From positions 1 to 64,000 of the forward strand of contig DATFQY010000125.1 of NCBI GenBank assembly GCA_035263845.1: DNA of 64,000 nucleotides, given 5' to 3'. Positions 6,500 to 14,465 of the stretch are shown piece by piece. The notes beneath the pieces are model-generated. The model searched no databases and had not been told where the DNA came from. It saw nothing but the letters and a program-made list of their open reading frames with translations. The position numbers and the translations under genes are program-made. Source of the stretch: JAWOLE01 sp035263845 (GTDB lineage: Bacteria; Acidobacteriota; Thermoanaerobaculia; UBA5066; Gp7-AA6). Position 1 is the first letter of the stretch. Every line of letters begins with the position of its first letter.

Positions 6500-9109
6500 T
6501 CAGCCGAGGATCGTCGCCTCGCGGGTCACGGAGAGGGCGGCCTGGGCCTCGGGAGCGATCGAGAGGAGCGTCTCGAGGACCTTCTTCGGTGTCGAGGTGT
6601 CCCCGGCCGACTGGTCGAGGTTGATCTCGAAAGAGAGCCGCGCGCCCTCGGCGTTGCTTTCCAGCGCGAAGGACTTCAACGCCGGAACTCTCTCGCGCCA
6701 GCCGTCGGCGAGCGCCTTGCCCGCCCGGTCGATCTGCTCGCCGGACTCCAGGCGCACCGCGTACCGGGCCGACTTGACGGCCTTCGAGAGGGGGGGCTCG
6801 GCGGCGGAGAGCGGGCGCAGCTCGAGGACGGCGATGCCCGGCGGAAGCTTCGCGTTGATGCGCGAGGCGGCGTCCTCGCCGAAAGGCGCGATCCCGTCCA
6901 CGTCGAAGACCTCGTGCCGGCTCTCCAGACCCAGAGGGAGCGCCGGGCCCATCGAGAGCTTCATGTGCGGGTTGAACCCTTCCGAGTACCTCGCCGGAAG
7001 TCCCGCCGCCCGGATCGCCCGCTCGAAGACGTCCATCGTGTTTCGATGAGAGAGAAGCCTGGCGTCCCCCCTCTTCTCGAACGTGACCCGGTGCCGGAAC
7101 ACCGCCTGCCCCTGCGACGGGAGCTTCCTCGCCGCCGATGGCAGATCGGGCATCGCCTTCTGCCGATAAGCCGCCCCCTTCGCGACGTCGCGATAAGCGG
7201 ACGGAAGCGGGATTCCCTCTCCCGGCGGGAGAGGGCGAGGGTGAGGGGCCTCTCCGGTCGTCTCCATCCCCTTCGCCAGCACGGTGTCCTCCCCGTTGCC
7301 CGGCACACCGCACGCGTAGCAGTGCCCCCACTTGCAATCCTCGGTGCGCCACTCGCGCTTCGCCTTGATGAGCTCGATCTGGAGAAACCGCTTCGTGATC
7401 GATACGTCGAGCACGTCCCACGGAAGGATCTCGTCGGTCGCGTACTCCCGCAGGTAGGATTCTTTCGGGATCCCCTCCGCCTCGAACGCCTTCATCCAGA
7501 GGTCGTGGCGGAAGTGCTCGTTCCAGCCGTCGAACTTCACCCCGAGCTTCCACGCGGTGTGGAGGACGCGCGCCATCCGCCGGTCGCCCCGCGACAGCAC
7601 GCACTCGATCTCCGCCTCTCGCGGCTCGTGCCACTTCATCCTCGCGCCTCGGACGTGCCGGAACCGGTCCTTCAGGTACGCGAGCTTCTTCTCCAGCGTC
7701 TCGACTTCGTCGAAGGGGGCCCACTGGAATGGGGTCCAGGACTTGGGCACGAAGGAGCCGACGGAGACGTTGACCTGCTTACGGCCGTGCTTCCTTCCCT
7801 GCGCGAGGATGCTCTCGACGAGCGTGACGAGCTCGTCCAGGTCCGGCTTCGTCTCCGTCGGCAGGCCGATCATCGTGTAGACCTTGATGAGGTCCCAGCC
7901 GCGCGCGAAGGCGACGTCCGCCGCCGCGACCATGTCGGCGTTGGTGAACGTCTTGTTGATGACGCGGCGCAGCCGGTCCGATCCGGTCTCCGGCGCGAAC
8001 GTGAAGCCGGACTTGCGGACCTCGGAGACCGCGTCGGCGAGTCCGACGGAGAACGCCTCCGCGCGCAGCGACGGCAGCGAGATGGATACCCGCCGGTCGG
8101 AAAGCTGCGGCGCGAGGCACTTCACCAGCGGCTCGATTTGCGAGTAATCGGCGGTCGAAAGCGAGAGGAGCCCGACCTCGCTCCATCCCGACTCCGCGAT
8201 GAACTTCTTCGTCATGCCGGCGACATCGTCCGGGTCGAGCTCGCGCACGGGCCGGTACCAGTAGCCCGCCTGGCAGAAGCGGCAGCCCTGCGTGCAGCCT
8301 CGCATGACCTCGAGGCCGAGGCGGTCCTGCACGATCTCCACGGAAGGGACCATCGGCTTCTCGGGGTAGTAGTCGGGTTTGAGAACGGGCACCCACGTTC
8401 GCTTTGCCCTCTCGGGCGCGCGCGGGTCGTTGCGCGCGATCGACGCGATCCGGCCGTCCTCCTGATAAGCGATGTCGTAAAAGGAAGGGACGTAGATCCC
8501 TTCGATTCCGGCGAGCCTCGCGAGGAGGTCGCGGCGCAACAGGTTCTCGCGGCGCGCCTCCGCGTACGCGTCCAGGAACCGCGGGAGTGCCTCCTCGGCG
8601 TCGCCGATCAGGAATGCGTCGAAGAAGTCCGCGATCGGCTCCGGGTTGGCCGTGCAGGGACCGCCGCCGAGGACGATCGGGTCGGACTCCCGCCGGTCGC
8701 GCTGCCAGACCGGCAGCCCGGCGAGGTCGAGCATGTTGACGATGTTCGAGTAGTTCAGCTCCGCCTGGAGCGAGAACCCGAGCACATCGAAGTCGGCGGC
8801 CGGAGCGAAGGATTCCGTCGAGAAGAGCGGGATCCCGTTCTCCCGCATCCTCGCCTCGAGGTCCACCCACGGCGCGTACACCCTCTCGCAGGCGAACTCC
8901 GGCCGGCGGTTGACGATCTCGTAGAGGATCTTCAAACCCGTGTGGCTCATCCCGATCTCGTAGGAGTCCGGAAACGCCAGCGCGAGCGTCACCGACGCCG
9001 TCGACAGGTCCTTGCGGATGATGTTCCTCTCCAGCCCGACGTATCTCCCCGGCTTCTCCACGTGGGGAAGGATCGGGTCCAAACGCGGCCGCACCGACGC
9101 GTATCTCAT
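6500..9109 (-). CDS. B12-binding-type radical SAM protein fused to a DUF2344 (TIGR03936) domain
   Basis: The 869-residue protein joins two modules that are separate genes in many bacteria. Residues 1 to about 610 form a TIGR03960-type radical SAM protein: a cobalamin-binding-like region, the 4Fe-4S motif CTQGCRFC (about 270-277), and a C-terminal cysteine group (DCKWGHCYACG). The last 210 residues are the TIGR03936/DUF2344 domain (SHRNTMDVFERA, SEGFNPHMKLSM). Function of the family is unknown; it is often found near ribosomal protein or RNase E/G genes, which are absent here. The linker contains an in-frame palindromic repeat. ATG 9109 has AAAGG 5 bases upstream and TAGAAT at 9125-9120. Confidence 0.88.
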   Translation of the reverse strand: MRYASVRPRLDPILPHVEKPGRYVGLERNIIRKDLSTASVTLALAFPDSYEIGMSHTGLKILYEIVNRRPEFACERVYAPWVDLEARMRENGIPLFSTESFAPAADFDVLGFSLQAELNYSNIVNMLDLAGLPVWQRDRRESDPIVLGGGPCTANPEPIADFFDAFLIGDAEEALPRFLDAYAEARRENLLRRDLLARLAGIEGIYVPSFYDIAYQEDGRIASIARNDPRAPERAKRTWVPVLKPDYYPEKPMVPSVEIVQDRLGLEVMRGCTQGCRFCQAGYWYRPVRELDPDDVAGMTKKFIAESGWSEVGLLSLSTADYSQIEPLVKCLAPQLSDRRVSISLPSLRAEAFSVGLADAVSEVRKSGFTFAPETGSDRLRRVINKTFTNADMVAAADVAFARGWDLIKVYTMIGLPTETKPDLDELVTLVESILAQGRKHGRKQVNVSVGSFVPKSWTPFQWAPFDEVETLEKKLAYLKDRFRHVRGARMKWHEPREAEIECVLSRGDRRMARVLHTAWKLGVKFDGWNEHFRHDLWMKAFEAEGIPKESYLREYATDEILPWDVLDVSITKRFLQIELIKAKREWRTEDCKWGHCYACGVPGNGEDTVLAKGMETTGEAPHPRPLPPGEGIPLPSAYRDVAKGAAYRQKAMPDLPSAARKLPSQGQAVFRHRVTFEKRGDARLLSHRNTMDVFERAIRAAGLPARYSEGFNPHMKLSMGPALPLGLESRHEVFDVDGIAPFGEDAASRINAKLPPGIAVLELRPLSAAEPPLSKAVKSARYAVRLESGEQIDRAGKALADGWRERVPALKSFALESNAEGARLSFEINLDQSAGDTSTPKKVLETLLSIAPEAQAALSVTREATILG
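7215..7248. repeat. Palindromic repeat, CTCTCCC/GGGAGAG family, in radical-SAM linker
   Basis: CCCTCTCCCG (7215-7224) and CGGGAGAGGG (7226-7235) form a perfect 10-bp inverted repeat, followed by CGAGGGTGAGGGG. On the minus strand it is read in frame as HPRPLPPGEG between the radical-SAM and DUF2344 domains. Confidence 0.85.
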
Positions 9110-9119
9110 GGAACCTTTG

Positions 9120-9125
9120 ATTCTA
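9120..9125 (-). promoter_or_regulatory. Candidate -10 box TAGAAT for radical-SAM gene
   Basis: TAGAAT on the minus strand ends 10 bases before ATG 9109 and lies in the 26-base gap after thrC. It resembles other TAGAAT/TAGACT boxes in the window. Read-through from thrC is equally possible. Confidence 0.35.
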
Positions 9126-9135
9126 CCGGAGGCCG

Positions 9136-10284
9136 TCAGGGGAGGTACTTGAAGCCGGTGCCGGTGTTGAAGAGGACGATCTTCGTTCTCGGGTCGAGGC
9201 GGCCCGAGGAGGCGAGGGTTTTCGCCGCGGCCCAGACGGCGGCGCCCTCGGGACAGACGAAGAGGCCCTCCTTTTCCCCGATTTCGTCGGAGGCGCGGCG
9301 CATTTCGTCGTCGGTGACGGAGATCGCATCGCCGTGGGACTCGCGGACGCCGCGGAGGATCAGGAAGTCGGCGAACGCCTTCGGGACGCGCAGGCCCGAA
9401 GCGTAGGTTTCTGCGTTCTCCCATTTCTCCGAGGCGGCCTTTCCCTCGGCGAAGGCCTTCGGGATGGGCGCGCAGCCGGCGGCCTGGACGGAGATCATGC
9501 GGGGGCGCTTGCTTCCGATCCAGCCGAGCCGCTCCATCTCTTCGAACGCTTTCCACATTCCGATCAAGCCGGTGCCTCCGCCGGTGGGGTAGAGGATCGC
9601 GTCGGGAAGCTCCCAGCCGAACTCCTCGGCGAGCTCGTAGCCCATCGTCTTCTTGCCTTCCACGCGGTACGGCTCCTTCAGGGTCGAAACGTCGTGCCAC
9701 CCCTCGCGGGGAGCGCGCTCCGCGACGATCTTTCCGCAGGCGTCGATCAGGCCGTCCACCAGCGTCACCCTCGCGCCATAGCGCTCGCACTCGATCGAGA
9801 AGACGGGAGGCGTGTCCCGCGGCATGAAGACGTGGCATTCCATTCCGGCCTTCGCGGCGTAGGCGGCCGCGGCGCCTCCCGCGTTGCCCGCGGTCGGCAG
9901 GGCGATCTTCGTCGCGCCGTGCTCCTTCGCCTTGGAGACCGCGGCGGCCAGGCCCCTCGCCTTGAAGGAGCCGGTCGGGTTGTTGCCCTCGTCCTTGATC
10001 CAGAGGTCCGTGAAGCCGGCCGGCTCGCCGAGGCGATCGGCGCGCAGCAGCGGCGCGCCGCCCTCGCCAAGCGTGACGATGTTCTCGGGATTCTCGACGG
10101 GCATCATCTCGTGCCAGCGCCAGATCGAGCGCGGACGGCCCGACGTGGAATCGCGGTCGAGTTTTTCCCTTTCGTAGCGCGGGAAGAGCGGGCCGCCGCA
10201 CGAACGGCAGAGGCTCGCGCGGTCGCCGCGCTCGAGCGTGGCGCCGCACTTCGTGCACTCCAGATGCGAGAAGAAAGAGAACAT
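9136..10284 (-). CDS. thrC: Threonine synthase (PLP enzyme)
   Basis: This 382-residue fold-type II PLP enzyme converts O-phosphohomoserine to threonine. An N-terminal zinc ribbon is formed by Cys10, Cys13, Cys26 and Cys29. PLP Lys108 lies in NPTGSFKARG, and the phosphate-binding loop is PTGGGTGLIG (about 230). The zinc ribbon plus this length is common in bacterial and archaeal threonine synthases. It is the first gene of a unit with the radical-SAM and PTPS genes. A related PLP enzyme such as a cysteate-synthase-like protein cannot be fully excluded. Confidence 0.88.
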   Translation of the reverse strand: MFSFFSHLECTKCGATLERGDRASLCRSCGGPLFPRYEREKLDRDSTSGRPRSIWRWHEMMPVENPENIVTLGEGGAPLLRADRLGEPAGFTDLWIKDEGNNPTGSFKARGLAAAVSKAKEHGATKIALPTAGNAGGAAAAYAAKAGMECHVFMPRDTPPVFSIECERYGARVTLVDGLIDACGKIVAERAPREGWHDVSTLKEPYRVEGKKTMGYELAEEFGWELPDAILYPTGGGTGLIGMWKAFEEMERLGWIGSKRPRMISVQAAGCAPIPKAFAEGKAASEKWENAETYASGLRVPKAFADFLILRGVRESHGDAISVTDDEMRRASDEIGEKEGLFVCPEGAAVWAAAKTLASSGRLDPRTKIVLFNTGTGFKYLP

Positions 10285-10412
10285 CGTGGGAAAGCTATCA
10301 GAGCTTGGTGGGACGCAGAGCTGCGCCGAAAGCGATGCGAAAGTCTAGCACGACTCGCGGGAGGAAACATCCTTGACGCTTCGCGGAAGCGGAGGCGATA
10401 ATCGCCGCGGTC

Positions 10413-10808
10413 ATGGAATTGAACGATCACCTTCGCGAGATGCTCAAGGAGCTGGGCCAGGCGATCAACGAGTCCATCTCGGGCTCGGGCCGCGTGCACG
10501 ACTCCATCCAGCGCATCCGCGACGAGGGCTACAACCTGTATATGGTTCTCGACGCGAAGGTCGGCGTGAATCGCCGGCCGGCGCGCGCGGCGAGCCGAAA
10601 ACGCCAATCGGCGGCACATGCCGGAAACGGCAACGGGAACGGCAATGGAAACGGCGCGGGCGAGCCCGAGCACGCGGCGTTCCGGATCAACATCAAGGAC
10701 CTGCGGTTCCTGAAGTCCGTCGGCATCGACCCGACCCGGAAGGTCCGGACGCGGACGCCGCTGCCGCGGCGGACGGCGCTGCGGCGCATCACGGCGCGCT
10801 CTTCCTGA
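10413..10808 (+). CDS. Small hypothetical protein with Asn-Gly repeat linker
   Basis: A 131-residue basic protein without a family I recognise. Residues 1-50 look like a helical N-terminal domain (LREMLKELGQAINESI). A linker of alternating Asn and Gly (about 70-80, from a 6-bp DNA repeat) leads to a short domain INIKDLRFLKSVGIDPTRK and a very basic Arg-rich tail. GATAAT lies 10 bases before the ATG at 10413. The strong codon bias and fit between flanking genes make it a likely real gene. A nucleic-acid-binding role is only a guess from the basic tail. Confidence 0.6.
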   Translation: MELNDHLREMLKELGQAINESISGSGRVHDSIQRIRDEGYNLYMVLDAKVGVNRRPARAASRKRQSAAHAGNGNGNGNGNGAGEPEHAAFRINIKDLRFLKSVGIDPTRKVRTRTPLPRRTALRRITARSS

Positions 10809-10817
10809 TCCAGTTCA

Positions 10818-10904
10818 CCTTGTCATCCTGAGGAGCGAAGCGACGAAGGATCTTCCCTCGTCACGACGGGGGGTAGGTCCTTCGCTGCGCTCAGGATGAC
10901 AAGG
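10818..10904. repeat. 87-bp inverted-repeat element (GTCATCCTGAG type)
   Basis: CCTTGTCATCCTGAG (10818-10832) and CTCAGGATGACAAGG (10890-10904) are perfect 15-bp terminal inverted repeats. The interior GAGCGAAGCGACGAAGGATC and GGTCCTTCGCTGCG continue the pairing imperfectly. This layout is widespread in environmental bacterial genomes as a non-coding repeat. It fills the gap between the small hypothetical gene and the rlmN promoter and could act as a bidirectional hairpin. Confidence 0.88.
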
Positions 10905-10933
10905 GTGCGAGCCGTGCGGAAGTGACGGCGGCG

Positions 10934-10939
10934 TAGACT
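10934..10939 (+). promoter_or_regulatory. -10 box TAGACT of rlmN, 6 bases before ATG
   Basis: TAGACT followed by CGATTC and the start ATG. With the usual 6-7 base gap between the -10 box and the transcription start, transcription would begin at or next to the A of ATG, giving a leaderless mRNA. No Shine-Dalgarno sequence is present in the 6 bases before ATG. Confidence 0.5.
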
Positions 10940-10945
10940 CGATTC

Positions 10946-12094
10946 ATGAGCGCCGGGGGGCCGCTGGGGTTGACCGTCGCGGGGTGGGAACGGCTCGCCG
11001 AGGAGTGGGGCATGCCGCGATACCGGGGACGGCAGGTCTTCGAGGCGCTCCACCGGCAGGGGATCCGCGATTACGCGCGGATCGGTGTTCTTCCGAGGGA
11101 ATTGCGCGCGCGGCTTTCGGAGGAGATGCCGATCCGGCTTCCGGAGATCGTCCGCCGCGAGCCGTCGGCGGATGGCAGCGTCAAGTACGGACTGAAGCTC
11201 GAAGACGGCGCGCTCGTCGAAGCGGTCTTCATGCCGGGCGAGGCATCCGTGGCCAAGGTCAACGAGTTCGAAGACGCGCGAGCATTCTCTGGAAGCCCGG
11301 GCAATCCCAAATCCAGAATCGAAGATTCGCGATCGAGCAATTCGAAATTCACAGTTTGTCTTTCTTCCCAGACCGGCTGCGCGGTGGACTGCGCCTTCTG
11401 CGTCACGGGGAGGCTCGGCGGGGGGAGGAACCTCACCGCCGCCGAGATCGTGGGGCAGCTCTACTCGGTCCTGGACGACGCCGGCCGCGAAGCCGCGGGC
11501 GCGCGGGTCGTCTTCATGGGAATGGGGGAGCCGTTCCTGAACCCGGAGGGCGTGATCGGATCGCTCGACGTTCTCTTCGAGCTGATCTCGCCGCGCCGCG
11601 TCACGGTCTCGACCTCGGGGATCACGCCGGCGTTCGAGACCTTCGCGAAGCTGCCCCGCCGTCCGAACCTCGCCGTCTCACTGAACGCCGCAGAAGAAGA
11701 GACGCGGGGCCGCCTCATGCCGATCACGAAGACGTACCCGCTCGCCGGAGTCGTCGCCGCGATGCGGAAGTGGCCGCTCGAGTCACGCCGGCGGATGACC
11801 GCGGAATACGTCCTGATCGCCGGCGTCAACGACTCGCCCGCCGACGCGGATCGACTTGCCCGCCTTCTCGCGGGGATTCCGGTGAAGGTCAACGTCATTC
11901 CGTTGAACGAGGATCCCGTCTACCTGCCCGGCTGGAAACGGCCGGACGAGGTCGCGATCAGCCGCTTCGTCGAGCGCCTCGCGCGCGCGCACCTGACCGC
12001 CACCGTCCGCCGAAGCCGGGGCCCGGACGCGAGCGCGGCCTGCGGGCAGTTGAAAGGGCGCACCGAGGACCCGAGGAGGCGCTCAGTTCGGTAG
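10946..12094 (+). CDS. rlmN: Dual-specificity 23S rRNA/tRNA adenine-C2 methyltransferase RlmN
   Basis: This radical SAM enzyme methylates A2503 of 23S rRNA and A37 of some tRNAs. The 4Fe-4S motif is CAVDCAFC (Cys145, 149, 152), and the C-terminal catalytic Cys lies in ASAACGQLKGR. The 382-residue length is close to normal, but residues about 115-136 (GSPGNPKSRIEDSRSSNSKF) are an insertion just before the VCLSSQTGC strand; it is encoded by an AT-richer stretch and is not part of the RlmN family. ATG 10946 is preceded by TAGACT. Its stop overlaps the convergent hydrolase by 12 bases. Confidence 0.92.
   Translation: MSAGGPLGLTVAGWERLAEEWGMPRYRGRQVFEALHRQGIRDYARIGVLPRELRARLSEEMPIRLPEIVRREPSADGSVKYGLKLEDGALVEAVFMPGEASVAKVNEFEDARAFSGSPGNPKSRIEDSRSSNSKFTVCLSSQTGCAVDCAFCVTGRLGGGRNLTAAEIVGQLYSVLDDAGREAAGARVVFMGMGEPFLNPEGVIGSLDVLFELISPRRVTVSTSGITPAFETFAKLPRRPNLAVSLNAAEEETRGRLMPITKTYPLAGVVAAMRKWPLESRRRMTAEYVLIAGVNDSPADADRLARLLAGIPVKVNVIPLNEDPVYLPGWKRPDEVAISRFVERLARAHLTATVRRSRGPDASAACGQLKGRTEDPRRRSVR
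11288..11354. repeat. AT-richer repeat-like insertion inside rlmN
   Basis: The stretch with AATCCCAAATCCAGAATCG and CAATTCGAAATTCAC is clearly richer in A/T than the surrounding gene and resembles degenerate CAAATTC-type intergenic repeats such as the one at 17991-18041. It keeps the rlmN frame open and adds about 20 residues between two conserved strands. Confidence 0.6.
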
Positions 12095-13105
12095 TGGAAG
12101 GTGGCGCTTGAAGAAATCCCTCCAGCGCCGGTCGTACTCCGCGGCCGCGACCCTCGCCGGCTCGTTGTCGTGGTGGCAGTGGCCCGCGTTGGAGGCCCGC
12201 CAGACCGAGCTGTCGGCGGGGAGCGAAGCCTCGAGCTTCGCGGCGAAACGGGGCGGCACGAGCTGGTCCTTCTCGCCGTAGACGAGGCAGACCGGCGCCT
12301 CGATGCGGGCCATCGAGGCGAGCGGATCGACTGCCCGGAGGCCCGGTTCCGTCCGCGGCAGGTCGAGGTCCCGGGTCACCTGGGCGACGGCCGTCTGGAC
12401 GGCGACGCGGCTCGTCAGGCGCAGCAGACGCGGCGGGACGCTCGTCGCGACCGAAAGGTAGTGCCGGGCCATCTCCGACGGGTCCGAGTATGGCGACTCC
12501 AGCCACAGCGCCGCCACGTCCTCTCGTCCGGCGGCGAACTCGATCGCCAGGGCGGCTCCCGCCGAGCACCCGTGGACTCCCAGGCGAAGGGATTCTGCCC
12601 CGAGCAAGGCGCCGGCGGTCGCGACCGTGTTGGCCAGATCGTCCTTCTCGAGGAAGCCGTACGTCACGAACTCCCCCTCGCTGTCGCCGTGGCCGCGCAG
12701 GTCTGGCAGCAGGACGTTGTAGCCGCAGTCCAGGGCGCGCAGCGCCTCAGGGCGCCACTCGGCGGCGTTGCCCCCCTTGCCGTGGAGGAAGAGGATCAGA
12801 GGCCGGCCGGCGCCGAAGTTAGCGGGGGAAGACCCCCCGATCCCCCCCGCGCCGAGCGCCGTCGCGAGGATCGCGGAGAGCTCGACCGGATCCAGCGCGG
12901 AGCCCCGGTGGCGCAGCTCGTGGACCCCCGCGCCGCTCGCGACGAGCGCGGCGAGGAGCTCCTCGCGCCGTTCGCGTGGGGGAACCAGGCCCTGGGCGGA
13001 GATCAGTCGCCGGGCGAGCTTCCTTCCGACGAGCCAGGACGCGAGGAGATACAGCAGCGAGATCGAGAGGAGGGCGAGGAGAACTCCGCGGAGGGCTTTC
13101 TTCAA
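12083..13105 (-). CDS. Membrane-anchored alpha/beta hydrolase
   Basis: The 340-residue protein has one N-terminal membrane segment (residues 5-25) and an alpha/beta hydrolase domain. The oxyanion strand is FLHGKGG, the nucleophile elbow GCSAG (Ser about 192), the acid Asp in YGEKDQLVPP, and the His in NAGHCHHDN. It resembles serine aminopeptidase S33 / BEM46-like hydrolases; the substrate is unknown. The start is TTG 13105, 19 bases after the ferredoxin gene. Just before the oxyanion strand an in-frame repeat (12816-12863) encodes the low-complexity GAGGIGGSSPANFGAG. Confidence 0.8.
   Translation of the reverse strand: MKKALRGVLLALLSISLLYLLASWLVGRKLARRLISAQGLVPPRERREELLAALVASGAGVHELRHRGSALDPVELSAILATALGAGGIGGSSPANFGAGRPLILFLHGKGGNAAEWRPEALRALDCGYNVLLPDLRGHGDSEGEFVTYGFLEKDDLANTVATAGALLGAESLRLGVHGCSAGAALAIEFAAGREDVAALWLESPYSDPSEMARHYLSVATSVPPRLLRLTSRVAVQTAVAQVTRDLDLPRTEPGLRAVDPLASMARIEAPVCLVYGEKDQLVPPRFAAKLEASLPADSSVWRASNAGHCHHDNEPARVAAAEYDRRWRDFFKRHLPLPN
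12816..12863. repeat. G/C-tract palindromic repeat inside hydrolase gene
   Basis: AAGTTAGCGGGGGAAGACC then CCCCGATCCCCCCCGCG contains paired G and C tracts (GCGGGGG with CCCCCGC-type arms). It is read in frame by the hydrolase gene as a Gly/Ser-rich linker. It resembles known GGGGG..TCTTCCCCC interspersed repeats, but only one copy is seen in this window. Confidence 0.55.
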
Positions 13106-13124
13106 GGCGCGGACCCCCCCGGGA

Positions 13125-13514
13125 TCAGTCCATTCCCCGCGCCTTGCGTGCCTCCTCCGACTTCTTGCCGAAGAGGCCGACGACTTCGACCGGCCCCCGC
13201 ACGTAGGACTGGCAGGCGAGCCGGACCGGCTTTCCTTTCCAGCGCTTGCGGATGAACGCGAGCGGCTTCAACGCCCAGATCGCCATCGAGAAGCGTTCGA
13301 GCTTCGTCGGCGGCGTCAGATTCTCCGCGCCGGAGACCGGGATGACCGCGCAGGTCGTGCAGTGGCCCAGCCCCCCGCAGACGTGCCACAGCTTCGAGTC
13401 GGCGTCGAGCGCCGCGTCCCAGAGCCGGTACCCCGACCAGACCCAGATCTCCTTGTCGTTGATGAGGCACCTCATGCGGTGCGGTCCCGATGTCGGTTTC
13501 GGCTCGCTGGACAT
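13125..13514 (-). CDS. 2Fe-2S ferredoxin-type protein
   Basis: A 129-residue electron carrier with the plant/adrenodoxin-like pattern Cys46-x5-Cys52-x2-Cys55 (HVCGGLGHCTTC) and the fourth ligand Cys101 (RLACQ). The C-terminus carries a charged extension. The redox partner is not evident: downstream is a hydrolase, and the divergent neighbour is a metallo-beta-lactamase whose start is only 23 bases away, so the two promoters must overlap the coding starts. Confidence 0.87.
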   Translation of the reverse strand: MSSEPKPTSGPHRMRCLINDKEIWVWSGYRLWDAALDADSKLWHVCGGLGHCTTCAVIPVSGAENLTPPTKLERFSMAIWALKPLAFIRKRWKGKPVRLACQSYVRGPVEVVGLFGKKSEEARKARGMD

Positions 13515-13537
13515 GCACGGATTATAGTGAGGATTCG

Positions 13538-14464
13538 ATGCTGTCTCTTCTCGCCGGGATTCTGATCGGCGCGGCGCCGCCGGCCGCCCCCGAGCCCGCG
13601 CACTTCAAGCTCGTCCAGGTCGCGGCGGGCGCATACGCGGCGATCGCGAAGCCGGGCGACCGCGCGTCGGTCGGCAACGCCGGCTTCATCCTCGGAAGCG
13701 ACGGCGTCGTCGTCGTGGACGCGTTCATGACCGCCGAGGGCGCCGAGGAGCTCCTCGCGGCGATCCGCGCCCTGACGAAGGCGCCCGTCCGGTGGGTCGT
13801 CAACACCCACTACCACCTCGACCATGTCGGCGGCGACGCCGTCTTCGCGAAGCAGGGCGCTCTGCTGCTCGCGCACGAGAACGTCCGGGCGTGGGTCCGG
13901 ACCGAGAACCTGAAGTGGCGCAAGGAAATCAAGCCCGAGGAGAAGGCGATGCTCGCCGCGCTGCCGCTTCCGGACTTCACCTATCGCGACGGGCTGAGGA
14001 TATGGACCGGCGGGCGCGAGGTCGTCATCTCGACTCCGCCGGGCCACACCGGCGGCGACTCCGTCGTCTTCCTGCCGAGCGCCGACGTCGTCTTCGCGGG
14101 CGACCTGTTCTGGAAGGACACGGTTCCGAATCTCGTCGATGCCGACACGAAGGCATGGGTCCGAACGCTCGACGCCTTCACTGCGGAGCATCCCGCCAGC
14201 CGGTTCGTGCCCGGCCACGGCGAGGTCGGCGCCGCCCTGGACGTACGCTTCTTCCGCGACTACCTCGTGGGCCTGCGGACCACCGTGGACAAGGCGATCG
14301 CCGAGGGTAAGACCGGCCCCGAGCTGACCGCGCAGGTGCAGGCCCTTCTCCGGAAGAAGTACGCCTCGTGGACCTGGTTCGATCAGTTCATCGAGAAGAA
14401 CATCGAGCAGACCGAGCAGGAAATGCGCGGCACCAAGAAGTACGCTCCGAGTCCCGCCTCCTAG
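13538..14464 (+). CDS. MBL-fold metallo-hydrolase, secreted
   Basis: The 308-residue protein has the metallo-beta-lactamase fold. Metal ligands are in NTHYHLDHVGG (about 88-98), PPGHTGGD, FAGDLFW and PGHGE. The N-terminus MLSLLAGILIGAAPPAAP looks like a short signal peptide or anchor. The family of B-type periplasmic hydrolases includes SoxH-like and quinoprotein-associated proteins, but the substrate here is unknown. ATG 13538 has GAGG 6 bases upstream and TATAGT at 13523-13528. A helical C-terminal extension (about 230-308) follows the catalytic domain. Confidence 0.85.
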   Translation: MLSLLAGILIGAAPPAAPEPAHFKLVQVAAGAYAAIAKPGDRASVGNAGFILGSDGVVVVDAFMTAEGAEELLAAIRALTKAPVRWVVNTHYHLDHVGGDAVFAKQGALLLAHENVRAWVRTENLKWRKEIKPEEKAMLAALPLPDFTYRDGLRIWTGGREVVISTPPGHTGGDSVVFLPSADVVFAGDLFWKDTVPNLVDADTKAWVRTLDAFTAEHPASRFVPGHGEVGAALDVRFFRDYLVGLRTTVDKAIAEGKTGPELTAQVQALLRKKYASWTWFDQFIEKNIEQTEQEMRGTKKYAPSPAS

Positions 14465-14465
14465 C

